Shown piece after piece: positions 51,350-62,374 of a stretch of DNA of 64,000 nt. Source of the stretch: Caenorhabditis remanei. Taxonomy: Eukaryota; Nematoda; Chromadorea; Rhabditida; Rhabditidae. Position numbers and translations under genes: made by a program. The DNA lies in contig NC_071332.1 of assembly GCF_010183535.1 (NCBI RefSeq), positions 930,001-994,000 on the forward strand. Reading direction: 5' to 3'. Under the pieces are notes generated by a model, which had not been told where the DNA came from, did not search any database, and was given only the letters and a program-made list of their open reading frames with translations. Each line of letters opens with the position of its first letter. Positions within the stretch are counted from its first letter, which is position 1.

Positions 51350-51680
51350 AGTGCGCTCTATCGGACTAGCTACTATACCTGACAAGAATTTGGTCAACGC
51401 GCTCTACCGTAGGTTTTATATGTTCTCTGCATGACTATTAGCACGACACGCGTCTTACAACCGCGTTCTACCGAAACCAAAGAAAATTGTGTGCGAAATA
51501 GAGAGATTCAGAAAAAATGGAGATTTTTCAAGGGCATTTCGATGAAGGCAGTTGTAAGAGCTGTATCGAGCTAATACTATACCTGACAAGAATCTGGTAA
51601 ACGCGCTCTACCGAAAGTTTGGTACATGACTACTCAAGCTACTTTAGGTGGCATAAATTTGATAAGCGCGCTCTACCGGA
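51350..51680. repeat. cluster of family D sequences
   Basis: Three to four gcgctctaccg units at about 51353, 51402, 51470 and 51605-51670. One complete hairpin (51447-51568) has cttacaaccgcgttctaccgaaa against cagttgtaagag arms. The linking tacctgacaagaat is repeated. Confidence 0.75.
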
Positions 51681-54381
51681 CTTGTTGCAAGCCTCTCCCC
51701 TCACAAAGTTCAAAAAATAAAAGTTAAACTTTTTCTAGTAATATATTAATTACCCCATCTTAATTACTCTCCCTCTCAATTGTTCTATATCTAGCCAGTC
51801 CTCACTCTTTTCTCGTCGGAAATTAAAGTTCTGATGTTTGTTTAATGAGTTTAGAGAGCGTGAGCAAAAAAGTCACTCTTTTTTTTTCGAAACCCTTTTT
51901 TTGCACTACTGGTCAAAGTTGTTGAAAAATAATAGAAGTAGCTCTTGTTTCATTTTGGCCACATGTAGTAAACTCTAGGCATCACGTAAGGTAGATAAAT
52001 TTGTGTATTTTAGAATTTGTTCTGAAATCGTATTCTCGCTCTACTGATAACAAAAAAGTTATTTGTGTAGTCTGCGTGGACAAGTTGAACTTATCCATTC
52101 AAAAAAGACTACTCGATTTTCAGCGGTTTTGCCTATTTTGACTAGTTTTCAACTCTTTTTTTTGGTTGAAAAAGTGTAAAATGTACTAAAGAATGTTATA
52201 TTCAAAAAAAAAAGAAAATTTTGTGAAAATGAATTTTGTGAAATCCCTCTTTTTTTTACCGAAAAAAAGGCATGAACCTCAAAACTAAAGTTTTCCGAAA
52301 AAAAGACAAAAAATAACAAAACAATATTGTAAAACTACAGAGAACAAGGAGCTCATCCCGGTCATCTGAGTTTTCCACGTGGAGTACACAGCCGATATAT
52401 GTAGAAAACTGACCAAAATCCACAAGCGATAAAACATTTGATGAAAACCAGCAAAAACTGGATCAAAGAAATTTGAACAACGAGATTTGTCTTGTCCACG
52501 TGAAGTACACTATTCGTTTTGTGTTCTTCTCATTTTCTGCCTATACTGGTAAACCGTACTACTAGCAGACGGCATTCTAATTGTTCTGCCATTTTCCATT
52601 TGTCTCTACGATGCTCCGATATCCCTGTAACCTTTTTATTCGCCCGACTAAGCTCAATCACGTCATATTCAATTCTCTTTTCTCTGACAATTCATCATCT
52701 CCCCAACTGGGCGGAGCCTTTTTTGTCCCTCTCCACATAAATCATAATAGATTAAACCGAACCCTAAGCTCCATCTCCTCTCTAAGCCTACAGTACTCCC
52801 ACTCCATGTTCTGAAACGTCAAAGATCCTCTTTTTCGGAACCATTTTCCTATTCAAGATTGTCATTGTGTTAGTCAGGCCCACCCTTGAATATTTTACTT
52901 GTTTTCCAGTTTTCCAGACGGACCACATTGTGATCTATTTTGTGTGTATGGGTTACCGTAGGGGGCTCTTTTCGAAAATATTTTTATTTTCTGTGGCTCT
53001 TCAGGTCAAGTGAAGTGAGACTGACGTGTCTAAAATCGAAAATTGCACATTGCCCCATTTTGTGGGCCAGTGAGGGTTGCAAGACATAGAAAGGCTATAA
53101 TTATATGATTCCAGTGCTCGGATTCAGATTCAGATTCAGTGGGGGGAGGGGGGGGACCTACTCGATTCCTTCTCGATTAGTTTTTGATCATCCAAAGTTT
53201 AATATCAATGAAATTCTCTATGTCAGGAGGTGTGAAAGCCGAAAGGTGCGATAATTGATTACCTCTCTCTTGCTATTTTTCAATTTCTCATCAAATGAGA
53301 AGAAAAAAAGATAGATGAAAAGGAATTGCGGTGTGGAGGAGGCGGGAAGCAAGCGCAGATTTTTCTTTTCTCATTTGATGGGTTGGGGGCTCGAATTCTT
53401 AATTAAATTTTTAAGAACGTCGTTTCCCTTTTTTCCATTTTATTCTTTGAGCATGCTCTCATTCTGATGTCAAATTTTTATATTCGTGGTTTCGACTATT
53501 TCAAATAGAACATTCTTCCATAATTTCCTACTGTAGAAGCCTAAATTGTGCAAAGACCGCCACGTCAAAATGCAGACGGAATCTGAAAAACTTTTTTCTT
53601 TGTAAATTATCAAACGTTCAAACAGTTTTGAATACTTTTTTGTGCTTCTTTTCTTTTCTTTTTTTTAAATTTTTTTAGAGTTTTCATTGATCATACTGTG
53701 AAATCACTCACGGATAATGAGATACTTCTGAATTTTTAATTTTTAAATACAAAATTTTGTAATTTGGCAAAATGCACTCAAAACTTTTTCGATTTTTTTT
53801 GTAATTTTTATCAAAAAAGGAAAAAATCCTATGTACGTTTGAGCGTGATCGATATTTAAAACAAATGTAGACTTTTTTTGCAAAAAAATTGAAAAAATTC
53901 ACATTTTTTAGGGTCCAGAGAAAAATCTCAAATCGGCCCGTTCCAAGTCTGAAAACTTCTAGTCATACCAGTTCCCGGTTAGGTTTTTGGTGTGTTTTGT
54001 GTATATATGCCGCTTAAAATTCTGTAATTCAAAGATTACTCATCTTCTTTCTATTTTCTTAAACGACTAACAGAACACCAATTGGTTTTCGTCTTCCTCT
54101 TCTGATGTTTGACGTCTTCTAAGCTCCGCCCTCCAATCCTTACACAATAAAAAATCAGTAGTACCCCAAAGTGACCCATTCCCATTTTTTCAATCAATCT
54201 CTACACTGCTATCTCTGAAAAATCTTGAAAAGAAACTTTTCGAAACTTCTCCCTTCCCGCTCGTTTTTCAATGTTTCACTAATGGTGTGCCAGTCACTTT
54301 TCTTTGAGATTTTCGACCGATTTGGCAACATTTTGTTCTCGTGATTGACGAATACATACACTTCATGTGAAAAAAAGTTGG

Positions 54382-54390
54382 TATAAAAAG
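54382..54390 (+). promoter_or_regulatory. TATA-like box of the GPCR gene
   Basis: TATAAAAAG lies 160 bases before ATG 54550. A caggtaat near 54513 could be a splice or trans-splice acceptor for the leader. Confidence 0.4.
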
Positions 54391-54549
54391 GCAACCGAGA
54401 GCCTAGGCACTCACCGTCATCTCTTTTTTTTGTTGTTTTCCTTTCCATTTTTATTTTGCATCTCATTTCCTGCGAACCACCACAAAACGAATGAATTCAT
54501 TTGTTTAATTCACAGGTAATCGAATTCGAATGTACATGAGTTCTTCGTA

Positions 54550-57439
54550 ATGGACGTTGGCAATCAGACAACGGACGAGTCGCTCTTCGCGAATATATCC
54601 AGCTATGAAAGCACGGTACGTGGAATTGGAAAAAGGGATGCTGGAAAAGAGTAACATAATTTGGAGTGGTGTTCATGAAATAGTGAACTTGGAAGAATAG
54701 GCTTAAATAGGAACTTGAGCAAACACCAGTCAGGCCTGGAACATACGCGGGAAGTCGGGAGATGGGGGAATTTCAATAGATAGTTAAATTTAAAGGGAGA
54801 GTACACATTTTTTATTAATTAAGGAAACTGGGAAAATAGGATTCTAGATGAAATGGGGCTCCAATCTTGGACCTCATGGTTGAAACTTCCAAGCGGTTCT
54901 TTATACACATAAAACTACGCAGAATTTTGGGGTTTTATAGGGTTTTATGGCTAGAAGTAACAGGTCGTATCGGCTTGGACGGCCTGAGAACTTGGCGGCT
55001 TTTAGCCTGGACCGCACAGAACAGTAGTCACGTTATTTGGATCAGCCATCCGGCCCGTAGTTGGTCACAGACGTAAAACTCGCCGAGATCTACATTTTGG
55101 TATATTTTGCAGCACATTATTGAGTTTCGAATTAGTTACGGGCCGGCTGGTTTGGATCTGTTTTGTGCCGATTAGCAAGTATGTCATAAAACAAGCCAAG
55201 ATCTTTAATTTTCAATATTATGTGTCACACAGCTCCACTTACGACTACAGTTTCAAGCCTATACTCTAGCAGTCTTGACTGATCGCCTATCATGAAACTC
55301 CTACAGATTATCACGGTGTCAAAAATAGTCACAATCTTTAAAACTTTGCTGCAAACCAACAATCAAGACTAGATCTACGTCTTTGTGGGTTACAACTTTT
55401 TGGTACGGACCCTGTTCAGTCTGTTTAAAGCCTTTTGAAACAGGGTGACTATAATTCTGTCTTTTTGATGAGTCTCTCATAACTTTCAGAATCTATCATG
55501 ATTATTCAGACCGTTGAAATGTTTAAGGGAAGAATTTCTCATTCAGTACAAAACTGACCAAGATACAGAATTCCTGGACCAAACATACGAATTTCTGAAC
55601 AATACCGACTGCATTACATATTCCCAAAGTTGAACCCAAAATCCTTACTATACCTTTTTCCAGACCCCCGAAGCCCCGTACACCATCCCATGCTGGGCTC
55701 CCGACGACTACTTGATCACAGAACGGTTCTGGCTGTGTGTTGTCGCCGGAGTCACCGTGTCCATCATCTCAATCGTCTTCAACACATTCATCTTTTTCGT
55801 TTTCGTCACGAATAAGCAGCATCGGTGAGTTACTTTAACTTTAGAACTTAGGGAACCTGAGAGAGAATTTCAGACGCTCCCCAAACCTATATCTCCTCCT
55901 ACTCTCCCTCTTCGACGTATTTATTGCATTCGCCTATATCGCAGTGATGTCTGTCCGAATTCTGGTCAACTTCACCTCCAGTGTATTCCTCAAGTCTATC
56001 TGGGTCCGTTATATGATTCCAATGCTAACAGTCTCTCATATTGGAATCACTTCGTCTACTTTCCTCATCTGTTTCGCATCGATTGAGCGTTACTGTATCA
56101 CTGTGAACAACTTCTTGGTTCCATATCTCCAGAAGCATCGACCGATTCTTGCATTCATCGCGATTATGTGTGGTGTTGTGAGCAAGGGGACAATAGTCAA
56201 GGAGGTGGATGTAAGTTTGCCAAAAACGCTCCATCGTAACTTATATCAAGTTCCAGATCCAATTAAACCCAGAATGCTACGGCGAGCTCAACTACTGGAA
56301 GGTAGTCCCGTCAAGTCTCCTCTACGAATTCCCGCTTTTCAATCAATACTGGCGTTTCTACTTCCGTAACATCTTCACTATCCTCGCACCTTTCTTCATT
56401 CTACTCCTTGTCAACTGTCTTCTCCTATTCCAACTCCGTGAGCACAACCGGAAGAGCAAGTTCGCCGACCATGATAAGCAGAATGTGAAGGAGAAAAAAG
56501 CTCGGATTCGTGCCACCACGAAATCCGTCGTCATCATCGTTTGCACCTACCTGATGTCTAATCTGTTATCTGTTATTATCACGATTTGGGAGTATATCGA
56601 TAGCGCCTCGATTTTCAGCGAGTGAGTTTGTTTTTTTTTTCGAACTAAAATTCACTGAAATTTTTTATTTTGCAGAGAATGGCTGGCATTTTATGTGCTC
56701 TCCGTTGATGTCATCTCACTTTTGACAATTGTGGCTTCCTCGGCTCGTCTTCCGATTTACGCGTATTTCCAACCGTTGTTGAGAAAAGAGATGGGACAGT
56801 GTTTGGGTAAGTAGCGAGGGGTTGGGTCGCTGCGCAGCGAATTTCCAAATCCATGGAATAGTTTTTCGTAATGACAGTTTTCATAGGTCGCCTAAGATGC
56901 GCTTGGATACATTAGAGACTCCAAATAGTTTTGAGTCGCTACGCAGCGAATATGATAGAAGCTTCTATAGATGATTTCTCACAAGGGAAGTCCTCGAAGT
57001 GTTCTCTTTCAAACGACTCAAGAATTTGGTACCCGCAACTTTTGAGTCCGCAGATTCTAAATCTGAAATAAAATTCTGCTAAATTCTTCTATAAACCGAG
57101 TTATGAGTCGCCAAACAAGTCAGTAGAGCGGTTTAAGTTTGTTATCTACCTTCACTCAGCATTGCATTGAGTCGCGGCGCAGCGAATCCTTTTATACATG
57201 GTAATGCAAACTCAGACAGTTCAAAATATAATCGTTTTATGGGTCAGCACTTTGCACCGCACCACCCGTTCTCCAATTAACCCAACCCCTCAATATTTCC
57301 AGGCGACTGGTGCTGCTGTATCCCAGAATCCGACAAAAAACTCTCGCTCCTCGACGAACTCCAGATTCCCAAGACCCAGCTGATTTCCACGCCCGATGGT
57401 GAATCGCCAAGCATCAGCTCGAAAATTGAATTTGTTTGA
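54550..57439 (+). CDS. rhodopsin-type (class A) GPCR, neuropeptide-receptor-like (398 aa)
   Basis: Six exons: 54550-54615, 55664-55824, 55874-56210, 56257-56621, 56676-56806, 57303-57439; phases agree. The N-terminus has two N-glycosylation sites (NQT, NIS). Helices follow: TM1 about 46-68; TM2 with LSLFD (Asp90); TM3 ending ASIERYC (ERY at 147-149); TM5 IFTILAPFFILLLVNCLLLF; a basic third loop (REHNRKSKF...KEKKARIRATTKS); TM6; TM7 ending ASSARLPIYAYF, where NPxxY is replaced by LPIY; then a Cys cluster (GDWCCC) that could be palmitoylated. The whole resembles nematode FMRFamide/neuropeptide-type receptors, but the ligand is unknown. Intron 1 (about 1 kb) has half a family C element; intron 5 repeats gtcgc.gcgcagcgaa. 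It is convergent with the InaF-motif gene, 243 bp between stops. Confidence 0.9.
54960..55190. repeat. family C element, copy 4 (degenerate), in GPCR intron 1
   Basis: It keeps atccggcccgtagttggtcac, gccgagatctacattttggt and a right end ...GATTAGCAAGTATG. The left half is poorly preserved. Confidence 0.7.
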
Positions 57440-57682
57440 TGGCTCACAACCTTTTTAAAATTATTTTCTCCTCTCTGTTCCCCCTTTGCAATAATAATGA
57501 TAACGTTTTGTCAAGTTAACCACCCACACAACGGGTCTTCATTCTTCTTTTCTTCTTTTTTATTATTATAATTTTTGACAAAAAAATAAAAATATTTTCA
57601 GCTCATTATTGTTTTTAGAAAGGAATAAAAGAACCAGTAACAAATGGAAAATGTGGAGGTAATACATAATAAAGGAAGCAAG

Positions 57683-60600
57683 TCATCCATTGTCCGAAGC
57701 GGTTCTCTCTTTAGATTCCATTGATTTGAGGCCTGCAAATCACAAATAATTTTCGCGCTCTACCAGACTTTTTGTGGAGCGCACTTGCAACACTAAACTT
57801 ACCATCCTGTAGAATAGACGCTAGATCTATTGTTTTGGATTCCTCCACTTTTTCCTCGATTGTAGTGACTATCATATCCCGTTCCACTCGTTGGGATAGT
57901 ATAGGCGACTTATGGATTAAGACGGTCTTGTTCACAGGTTCAGCGGGGTACTGGAAAACAAAATTAACTGAAATCTTATCCAGATAACCTAACTAACCTT
58001 TGTGATGTATCCTGGATCCCAAATGTAGATGTAATAAACGCTCAAAGAAATTGCTGGGAGAGAAACGGAAAGGATGTAGCCGAGAACTGTGATAATGCGG
58101 ACCCATCTGAAAAATTTCTATAGTTTCAGACCCATACTAGTATTTATGCTTACTTGACACCACTTTTCTGAGTGAACTTGACACGTTTGTCAGATGAATA
58201 AATGGGTTGCTTGGAGCGACCGCGCATTCGGGCCGAATAGGAGAGATGATTGGCTTGGGACATCTGGAAAACGGTTGAGTTAGGTGATATGGGTGAAGCT
58301 TAGGTGATAACTAACAAAAATATTTTATATTGAGAACGATTACGATAAGTTAACAGCTATAAAAAACTACGGTAGTGCACTTATTCGTTTGAATTTGAGT
58401 TTTGGAAACTAGTCGGAACTGTCCGGAATAGAATTGCCCTAATTAAAACTAGTACGAAATAGAATCGACAGATCAAGGTATAATGATTACAGTTATAACG
58501 TTTGACCACTTTTTGGCATTATTTCATATCCAGGGTGGTTTTGATTCGGTCGCGCAAGTATAAACTACATAATCTATCACTTTAGTCAAGTCAGAGTTTT
58601 CAGACATAACCTACATTTTTTGAAAGCTGTTGACGTGGGGATACTGAGTCTGTTCAAACTTTTCTCAATGCCATATATTAGCTCCGCACAGTTCTTACAA
58701 CTGCGCTCCACCGAAATTTACTTGAAAAATGTCTCTTTTTCATTGAGTCTCTAAACTTCACACACTATTTCCTTCGGTTTCGATAGAGCGCGGACGTGAG
58801 AAGCGTGTCGTGCTAATAGAACCGATTTATGAGAATTTTGCGGATGTGACAAATCTCAATTCAATTTAAGATCTAGAAGTGTGATAACTCGCATTCTATT
58901 GGTGCGGATCAAGTATTGAAAACAAATTCAAAATACTCTCGTTTCCAGCTTTCCAGCAATATAACACAATATATATTCTAGTTAGTGTAGAAAAATGATA
59001 TTTCAAAAGAAACCGTACTTCTCCTTTCTTGCATAACAATCTTCAGCAATAGATATTATTTGTTCACGAAGAGTTGCCAGGTGGTGTTAAAGGCGCATCT
59101 AATTTGTACGAAAGGGTCTCGAAGCGCAAAACATGATGTGCAGTTCTTTTCAGACCTGTGAAAACACGGCATTTGATCTTTTTCAAATACGAGACCATTC
59201 CGCGCATTTAGCACGTTCCGGAACAAGTTCGTGAACCGATAATATCAATCTTTGACTTTTTGTAAGATAGACTGTAACCTATAAGTCACTTTTCAGAAAA
59301 ATTAAAAATCTCATAACTTTATAGGTGTCAAGATCGAAAACATAAAACGAGAAAGAAGTGGACAAAAGGATGAGTATGAGTAGTGGAGAGAGCCCCCTCA
59401 TGTGTTGAAGGGCTTCTTCCTCCCCAACCCCTTCTTTTTCCGCTCTTGTTCTCCTTCTTTTCTTTTTTTCATCGTCCCCGCATCCCCTTCTTCTTCTTCT
59501 TTTTCTTCTGAATCGATTCTCACGCCTTTCCCATTTCTCGTCTCCTCCTTTCCACGAAAGAAAGAAATAAAAATTTGATTCGAATGCCTCGGAGTGAGAA
59601 ACGAAGAAGAATAGAGAAAGAAGAAGAAGCGGGGAAGATGACAAAGAGCAGATGGAAGTTTTTTGCGTCGTTTCGATTTCAAAAATAAGAAAATAAGAAT
59701 CTTTTCGATTCATGAATGTAAAAAGTAAGCAACTCAAAAAAAAAATGATAAAAAAGTGACAGACAAATGGACTAAACATGGAGAATTCGAAAAGTAGATT
59801 GAATTTCCTGTAGAGAAACTTTTCGAGAGAAAACGAAAAAACGAATCGGGACATAATCAAAAATCATTGTGGGAAGGGATTTTGAAGTGGATAGCGGCCT
59901 ATAGTTTTTCAGTTTATTTTGTTGTGGTGAATATTTTTTGAAGATTTTACTAAAATTTTAAATTGTTTAGACTACGAGTCAATAATCGTAATTGAGAGCA
60001 TTCCTAGGTTAATCATTGGCAAAATTAGCTAGGCGAACAGTTTTCCAATGGAAAATGTCTGGCAAGGCTATATTTTTAGCTATTACTGTTCTGAAAAATA
60101 TGATTCTGAAAGCAAAACTGGCTAAAACTTAACGTGGGTATAACGCCGAAAAAATATGAAGTATATGACACGATGAGGCACAGCCTATATCCGCGGCTGC
60201 GCTCTAATGAGAAATTCCGTGTTCCTAAAGTTTTCCATTTAGAAATGAAGATTTTTGAAGTTTTTGGCACCGCCATTGTACGCCAAAAATACTAATGTTA
60301 ACCGTCACGACAAGTTGTAACGCCGTTATCAATAAAGCGCGTCAGTATGTGAGCGTAGATTTGCCAAAACTTGGTCCCCTAACACTATCTTACTGTTTGG
60401 ACTTATTGTGATGAGAATTTGGCTTATAATGGGGAAATTTTCCAATTACTAACTTTTTGTTTAGGAATTATTAATGTTTCCCCTCCACAGACTGTTCACT
60501 ATCTAACTAATCTTGGCTACCTAGCTGCTGTTAAAACCCTAAGAACCAAGAAATGTGTAATCGTTCAGAAAGAAAACGTCCGGGAAGAAGACAAAACATA

Positions 60601-60839
60601 TGCTCCCTCTGAGACGAGCTCATAAAATCTGAGAGCTACCACTTCAAGCTTTTAGAGGCCCCCAGTCCTCCTCGAAATGATGAATGTAACTTGATAGTTG
60701 TGAGTCATCACAATTCTTTCCTTCCACTTTAAGAAGTTCCCTATGAACTGAAATTTACCTTCCTTTCCTGCGCCGACTTGTTGCTGATCTTCTCCATCAG
60801 GTCCTCGATTGATAGCCATTCTCCACCACTGCTTGTCAT
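57683..60839 (-). CDS. InaF-motif single-pass membrane protein (165 aa)
   Basis: Five exons on the minus strand: 60839-60759, 58263-58154, 58106-57998, 57950-57803, 57732-57683; phases agree. The hallmark is KWVRIITVLGYILSVSLPAI followed by SLSVYYIYIWDPGY at about residues 64-97, the conserved transmembrane InaF motif (INAFM family; Drosophila InaF proteins support the TRP channel). Expect a small type II or III membrane protein that acts as an ion channel accessory; the partner in this animal is unknown. The cytosolic N-terminus is basic. The rest, after PGYITKYPAEPV, is hydrophilic with a Glu-rich stretch. Exon 2 starts with ATG, so an internal promoter in the 2.5-kb intron 1 could make a shorter form lacking 27 residues. 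CAG lies four bases before the first ATG, consistent with trans-splicing. Confidence 0.88.
58683..58822. repeat. family D hairpin in InaF-gene intron 1
   Basis: ttcttacaactgcgctccaccga pairs with atagagcgcggacgtgagaa. The interior is the usual gaaaaatgtctctttttcattgag / tctctaaacttcacac stretch. Confidence 0.8.
59400..59660. repeat. polypyrimidine/polypurine tract in InaF-gene intron 1
   Basis: On the plus strand, long TTC/CTT runs (ccttcttcttcttctttttc) and CCCC runs, then a purine-rich stretch (gaagaagaatagagaaagaag). A 193-codon minus-strand frame over this tract (59279-59860) encodes only runs of Lys, Arg, Glu, Phe and Ser and is explained by composition. Confidence 0.7.
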
Positions 60840-61379
60840 GTTTCTGGAAGGAAAAAAGTAAAAGACACACCAAAAAATGAGAATGTCGGATGTCGCCAAA
60901 GAAAAGAATCATGTCGAAAAAGGAGAAAATTGGAATCCAATTTGTATTTGGGATTCTGGAGAAGGAAGGAGAGAGGGAGAAGGAAGGAAGATTTGTGTGT
61001 GGTCTGTGAGAGAAACGACAAACGGACCACGAAGAAAATAGTTTGCATTAGAGGTCTGGGCAAAGAGACAAAAACACTTGAAGGTCCCCCCCTCTAGTCA
61101 ACAACAAGGGAGTGATTAGTTGATCCCTTGTGTTGAATCATGTGCGGAATTCGAAATTTTGAAAACATTTTTCACCATGTATAAACAAAAACAATGGGGG
61201 ATACCTTGGGGATCGCCCCCATCCTCCTTATGATCTACATAGGAGTGTGAAGTGCACAATAGTGCCTGAGGCGTAGATGAGAGTTGAGAGGTCTTGTAGC
61301 TGGCAAATTTGAATATGAAGGGTGTGCGTTGGAAAAAGGGGATACTCAGATTTCAGGGTGGAGGAGTGAAGGATTGGGG

Positions 61380-61960
61380 ATTAGAAGTTCTGGGCTGAAA
61401 ATGATCAATTTTGGCTGGAAATGTCTATTTTTGCTGAAAATGGTTAGTTTTTTTACGGGAAATGGTCAATTTTTGACGGAAATTGGTCAATATTTGGTTG
61501 GCAATGGTCAAAGTTTGGCTCAATTTTTGGCTCTGAATAGAGGATTTCTGGATTCCAAGATTCCAAGGTTTAAGGAATTCGGAATTCCACAATTCCGGGA
61601 TTCTAGGGTGCGCTATTTCAAAATTTTGCGATTCAGAACACAAGATTTCAGGATTCAAGATTTTGAAGATTTTAAATATTTCAAAATCCCAGGATTTTAG
61701 GATTCCGTGAATCCTGGGCTTAAATATTGAAGGTTTTTTGGGTTCACGGGATTTCAGGGTTTCACACTTAAAAGCCAAAAAGTAGTCAAAGTTAGAATTT
61801 TTAAATTCTAACTTTGACTACTTAAAAGTTTCAGATTCCAAGGTTCCAGGATTATGGGATTTCAACAATCTACATTTTGCTATTTCTAGGATTCAAAGAT
61901 TCTATAGTTTAGCGATATTCCAAGATTTTTAAAATTTCAGAATTCCGGGATTCTACGACG
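61380..61960. repeat. two adjacent degenerate short-unit repeat tracts
   Basis: Units: tgaaaatggtcaatttttgg (61380-61530), then variants of gattccaagattccaagg and ggaattccgggattctagg (61535-61960). Units are 16-20 bp and diverged. Confidence 0.7.
61780..61823. repeat. perfect 21-bp inverted repeat
   Basis: aagtagtcaaagttagaattt at 61780-61800 and its exact complement at 61803-61823, separated by TT. It is embedded in the degenerate ggattcc tract. Confidence 0.9.
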
Positions 61961-62374
61961 CATTAGCCGTATACCAGTTCCATATCTCTACACTGGCTAT
62001 CTCTAAGCCCTATGATGCCAAAAACGTCAATTTGTTAGTTGGTCAGAGAGAATCCTCAAGACGACCGAAAAAACTATTGGAAAACTAAAAAACTAGGCCG
62101 TTCTCAAAGCTAGACCTTAGTGTGATTCATTTTTGACTTTTAAAACTTAAAGTTTTCTTTCTAAAAACAAAGTTTTATCTCTATCAGGTGGATGGCCTAA
62201 TTTTCCATTCAGAATTTCCTAGGCTGTCTCATTTTCAAAACTCGACAAACCATAGTCATTGACACTACCAGTTTCCTCTGCAGACTTGTCCAAACTTATT
62301 CTGTCCATCAGATCCATATCTTTCCCCTCCAACACCCTTTTCGAAATAAATTTCCAAGATGCTTGTTTTCCGAT

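Larger units (their letters stand above)
42221..54549. other. 12.3-kb gene desert upstream of the GPCR
   Basis: No gene could be supported. The left part (42.2-46 kb) is AT-rich with a family A remnant (about 43885-43950) and pyrimidine-rich blocks (about 44700-45100, 46080-46450, with a C15 run at 46403-46417). The middle holds a 150-bp inverted repeat (47471-47622) and a 450-bp one (49651-50100). The right part holds three family D segments (51350-51680), a G13 tract (51024-51036), a second G-rich stretch (53141-53155), a (gattca)3 unit at 53121-53139, and a 12-bp inverted pair catcgtcgtttt / aaaacgacgatg (50779-50818). Distance to the GPCR suggests long-range regulatory DNA, but that is inference. 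Confidence 0.5.
60840..62374. other. divergent intergenic region with degenerate short repeats
   Basis: Purine-rich DNA (gagaaggaaggaga) lies next to the InaF start. At 61380-61530 five to six imperfect units of ggaaatggtcaatttttg follow one another. At 61535-61960 many imperfect copies of ggattccaagatttc are scattered. A perfect inverted repeat lies at 61780-61823. No gene. Confidence 0.6.

Noticed and set aside
55436..55443. Minus-strand CTGTTTCA, the core of the nematode 21U-RNA upstream motif
   Set aside because: At the required distance there is no YRNT start with T, and it is a single site, so chance is the better explanation.
59279..59860. 193-codon minus-strand open frame
   Set aside because: It lies over a polypyrimidine/polypurine tract in an intron and encodes runs of a few residue types. 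It has no domain and no splice partner.
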